Below, in pieces: positions 63,331 to 64,000 of a stretch of 64,000 bases of DNA (positions within the stretch are counted from its first letter, which is position 1; each line of letters opens with the position of its first letter). Under the pieces are notes generated by a model. That model was not told the origin of the DNA, ran no database searches, and saw only the letters and a list, made by a program, of their open reading frames with translations. Position numbers and translations under genes: made by a program. The stretch comes from Burkholderia sp. SRS-46 (GTDB lineage Bacteria > Pseudomonadota > Gammaproteobacteria > Burkholderiales > Burkholderiaceae), in NCBI RefSeq assembly GCF_004343775.1, contig NZ_PTXL01000001.1, forward strand, positions 372,001 through 436,000, read 5' to 3'.

Positions 63331-64000
63331 TCATTGCGCGGCGCGTGCGACCGTGGGGCCCGCCGCGTGCGCCGTCTTGCGTTCGTCGAGCAGACGCCCG
63401 CGCGCGGACAGCCGCAGCCAGTGGCGCAGCGCGATCAGCGCGCCGATCACGCTCATCATCGAGCCCGGGATCCACAGCAGCAGGCCGCCGATCTGCTGGT
63501 CGCGCAGCGGGCTCAGCCACGTGAACGCGCGGCCGCAGATCGAGTAGATCGGATACAGCTCCTGCGGCGTGAAGAAGATCAGCGCGCCGAGCACGATCTG
63601 CGGCGGAATCGCCGCGACGACGATCAGGATCCGGCGGCCCGGCGACAGCCGCGCGGGCGGTGCCGGACGCGGATCGACGACGAGCCACCAGAACAGCAGG
63701 CCGTCGATCACCATGCTCCAGTTCATCACGCGATACAGGCGCCAGTCGAGCATCGCGATGAAGTGGATCGGCGACAGCAGCCAGAAATAGATCAGCCCGA
63801 CGAACAGCACGACCGCGACGACCGGATGGAACACCACATCGAGCGTCGCGCGCACGGGCCCCCATGCGAGCGCGGGCCGCACGAAGCGCTGCCGCCAGCG
63901 GAACGGAATGCCGGCGCGGATCGCCGCGCCCGGATAGGCGAGCGCGATGAAGAACGGCCCGAGGTGATGCAGCACGAGGTGCTGCGCGCGGTGCAGGAAG
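63331..64000 (-). CDS. CtaG-like cytochrome oxidase assembly membrane protein, N-terminus outside window
   Basis: A fragment of at least 222 residues that enters from beyond the right edge (FLHRAQHLVLHHLGPFFIALAYPG at the edge). Five or so membrane helices, with WLLSPIHFIAMLDWRLYRVMNWSMVIDGLLFWWLV and FTPQELYPIYSICGRAF. The HHxxxxP and His/Trp pattern matches the caa3-type CtaG family, which helps copper delivery or assembly of cytochrome oxidases. Start not visible. Confidence 0.8.
   Translation of the reverse strand, partial: FLHRAQHLVLHHLGPFFIALAYPGAAIRAGIPFRWRQRFVRPALAWGPVRATLDVVFHPVVAVVLFVGLIYFWLLSPIHFIAMLDWRLYRVMNWSMVIDGLLFWWLVVDPRPAPPARLSPGRRILIVVAAIPPQIVLGALIFFTPQELYPIYSICGRAFTWLSPLRDQQIGGLLLWIPGSMMSVIGALIALRHWLRLSARGRLLDERKTAHAAGPTVARAAQ

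Overview
The window is a GC-rich stretch of core chromosome from a betaproteobacterium. It is almost certainly a Burkholderia of the cepacia-complex type. The protein sequences, the gene order (yceD-rpmF-plsX-fabHDG-acpP-fabF-rpoE-rseAB-mucD-lepA-lepB-rnc-era-recO-pdxJ-acpS-nagZ), an arginine-type EF-P next to EarP, and the long tail on RNase III all point there. Species cannot be fixed from sequence alone. Coding density is high, and I see no insertion sequence, prophage, integrase, CRISPR array or clear foreign island.

Layout, left third (1-24.8 kb). The window opens with the end of a sigma-54-type activator, then thyA. Next come a large proline-rich exported FecR/DUF6600-like protein, an ArsR-type regulator, a tiny porin-like remnant, a thioesterase, fumC, a MATE pump, a small S4 RNA-binding protein, and an Ala/Gly-rich exported protein behind a structured leader. 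An AraC regulator with azlCD, creA, tRNA-Asn, fdxA and pncB follow. The forward run lutC / Na+:H+ antiporter / 2-hydroxyacid dehydrogenase / rmuC comes next. A reverse-strand molybdenum-cofactor operon (moaA-mobA-moeA) carries a small membrane protein and a GNAT acetyltransferase at its end.

Middle (24.8-44.8 kb). rne (RNase E) reads leftwards behind a leader of about 0.7 kb with several hairpins. rluC, a HAD phosphatase, a Rieske protein and an S49 peptidase read rightwards. An RsmI-like methyltransferase and Maf face yceD-rpmF. The fatty-acid block plsX-fabH-fabD-fabG-acpP-fabF has terminator-like hairpins after rpmF and after acpP; these could set dosage within the block. It leads into a small YgfX-like protein and the envelope-stress operon rpoE-rseA-rseB-mucD.

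Right third (44.8-64 kb). lepA-lepB and rnc-era-recO-pdxJ-acpS-nagZ link translation, secretion, RNA processing and cofactor supply. rnc has an apparently leaderless promoter and a strong hairpin upstream. A response regulator with an altered GAFTGA loop, efp and earP lie on the reverse strand. uvrC-pgsA and a tRNA cluster (three tandem tRNA-Gly, then tRNA-Cys) follow. The end holds a GAF-type methionine sulfoxide reductase, a LysR/pirin divergent pair, an ElaA-like acetyltransferase and a truncated CtaG-like membrane protein.

No new multi-gene system stands out. The most interesting signals are regulatory: terminators inside the fatty-acid operon, RNA structures ahead of rnc, rne and rseA, and the altered sigma-54 contact loop. 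Protein oddities include the RNase III tail, the 11-residue repeat protein and the porin remnant.
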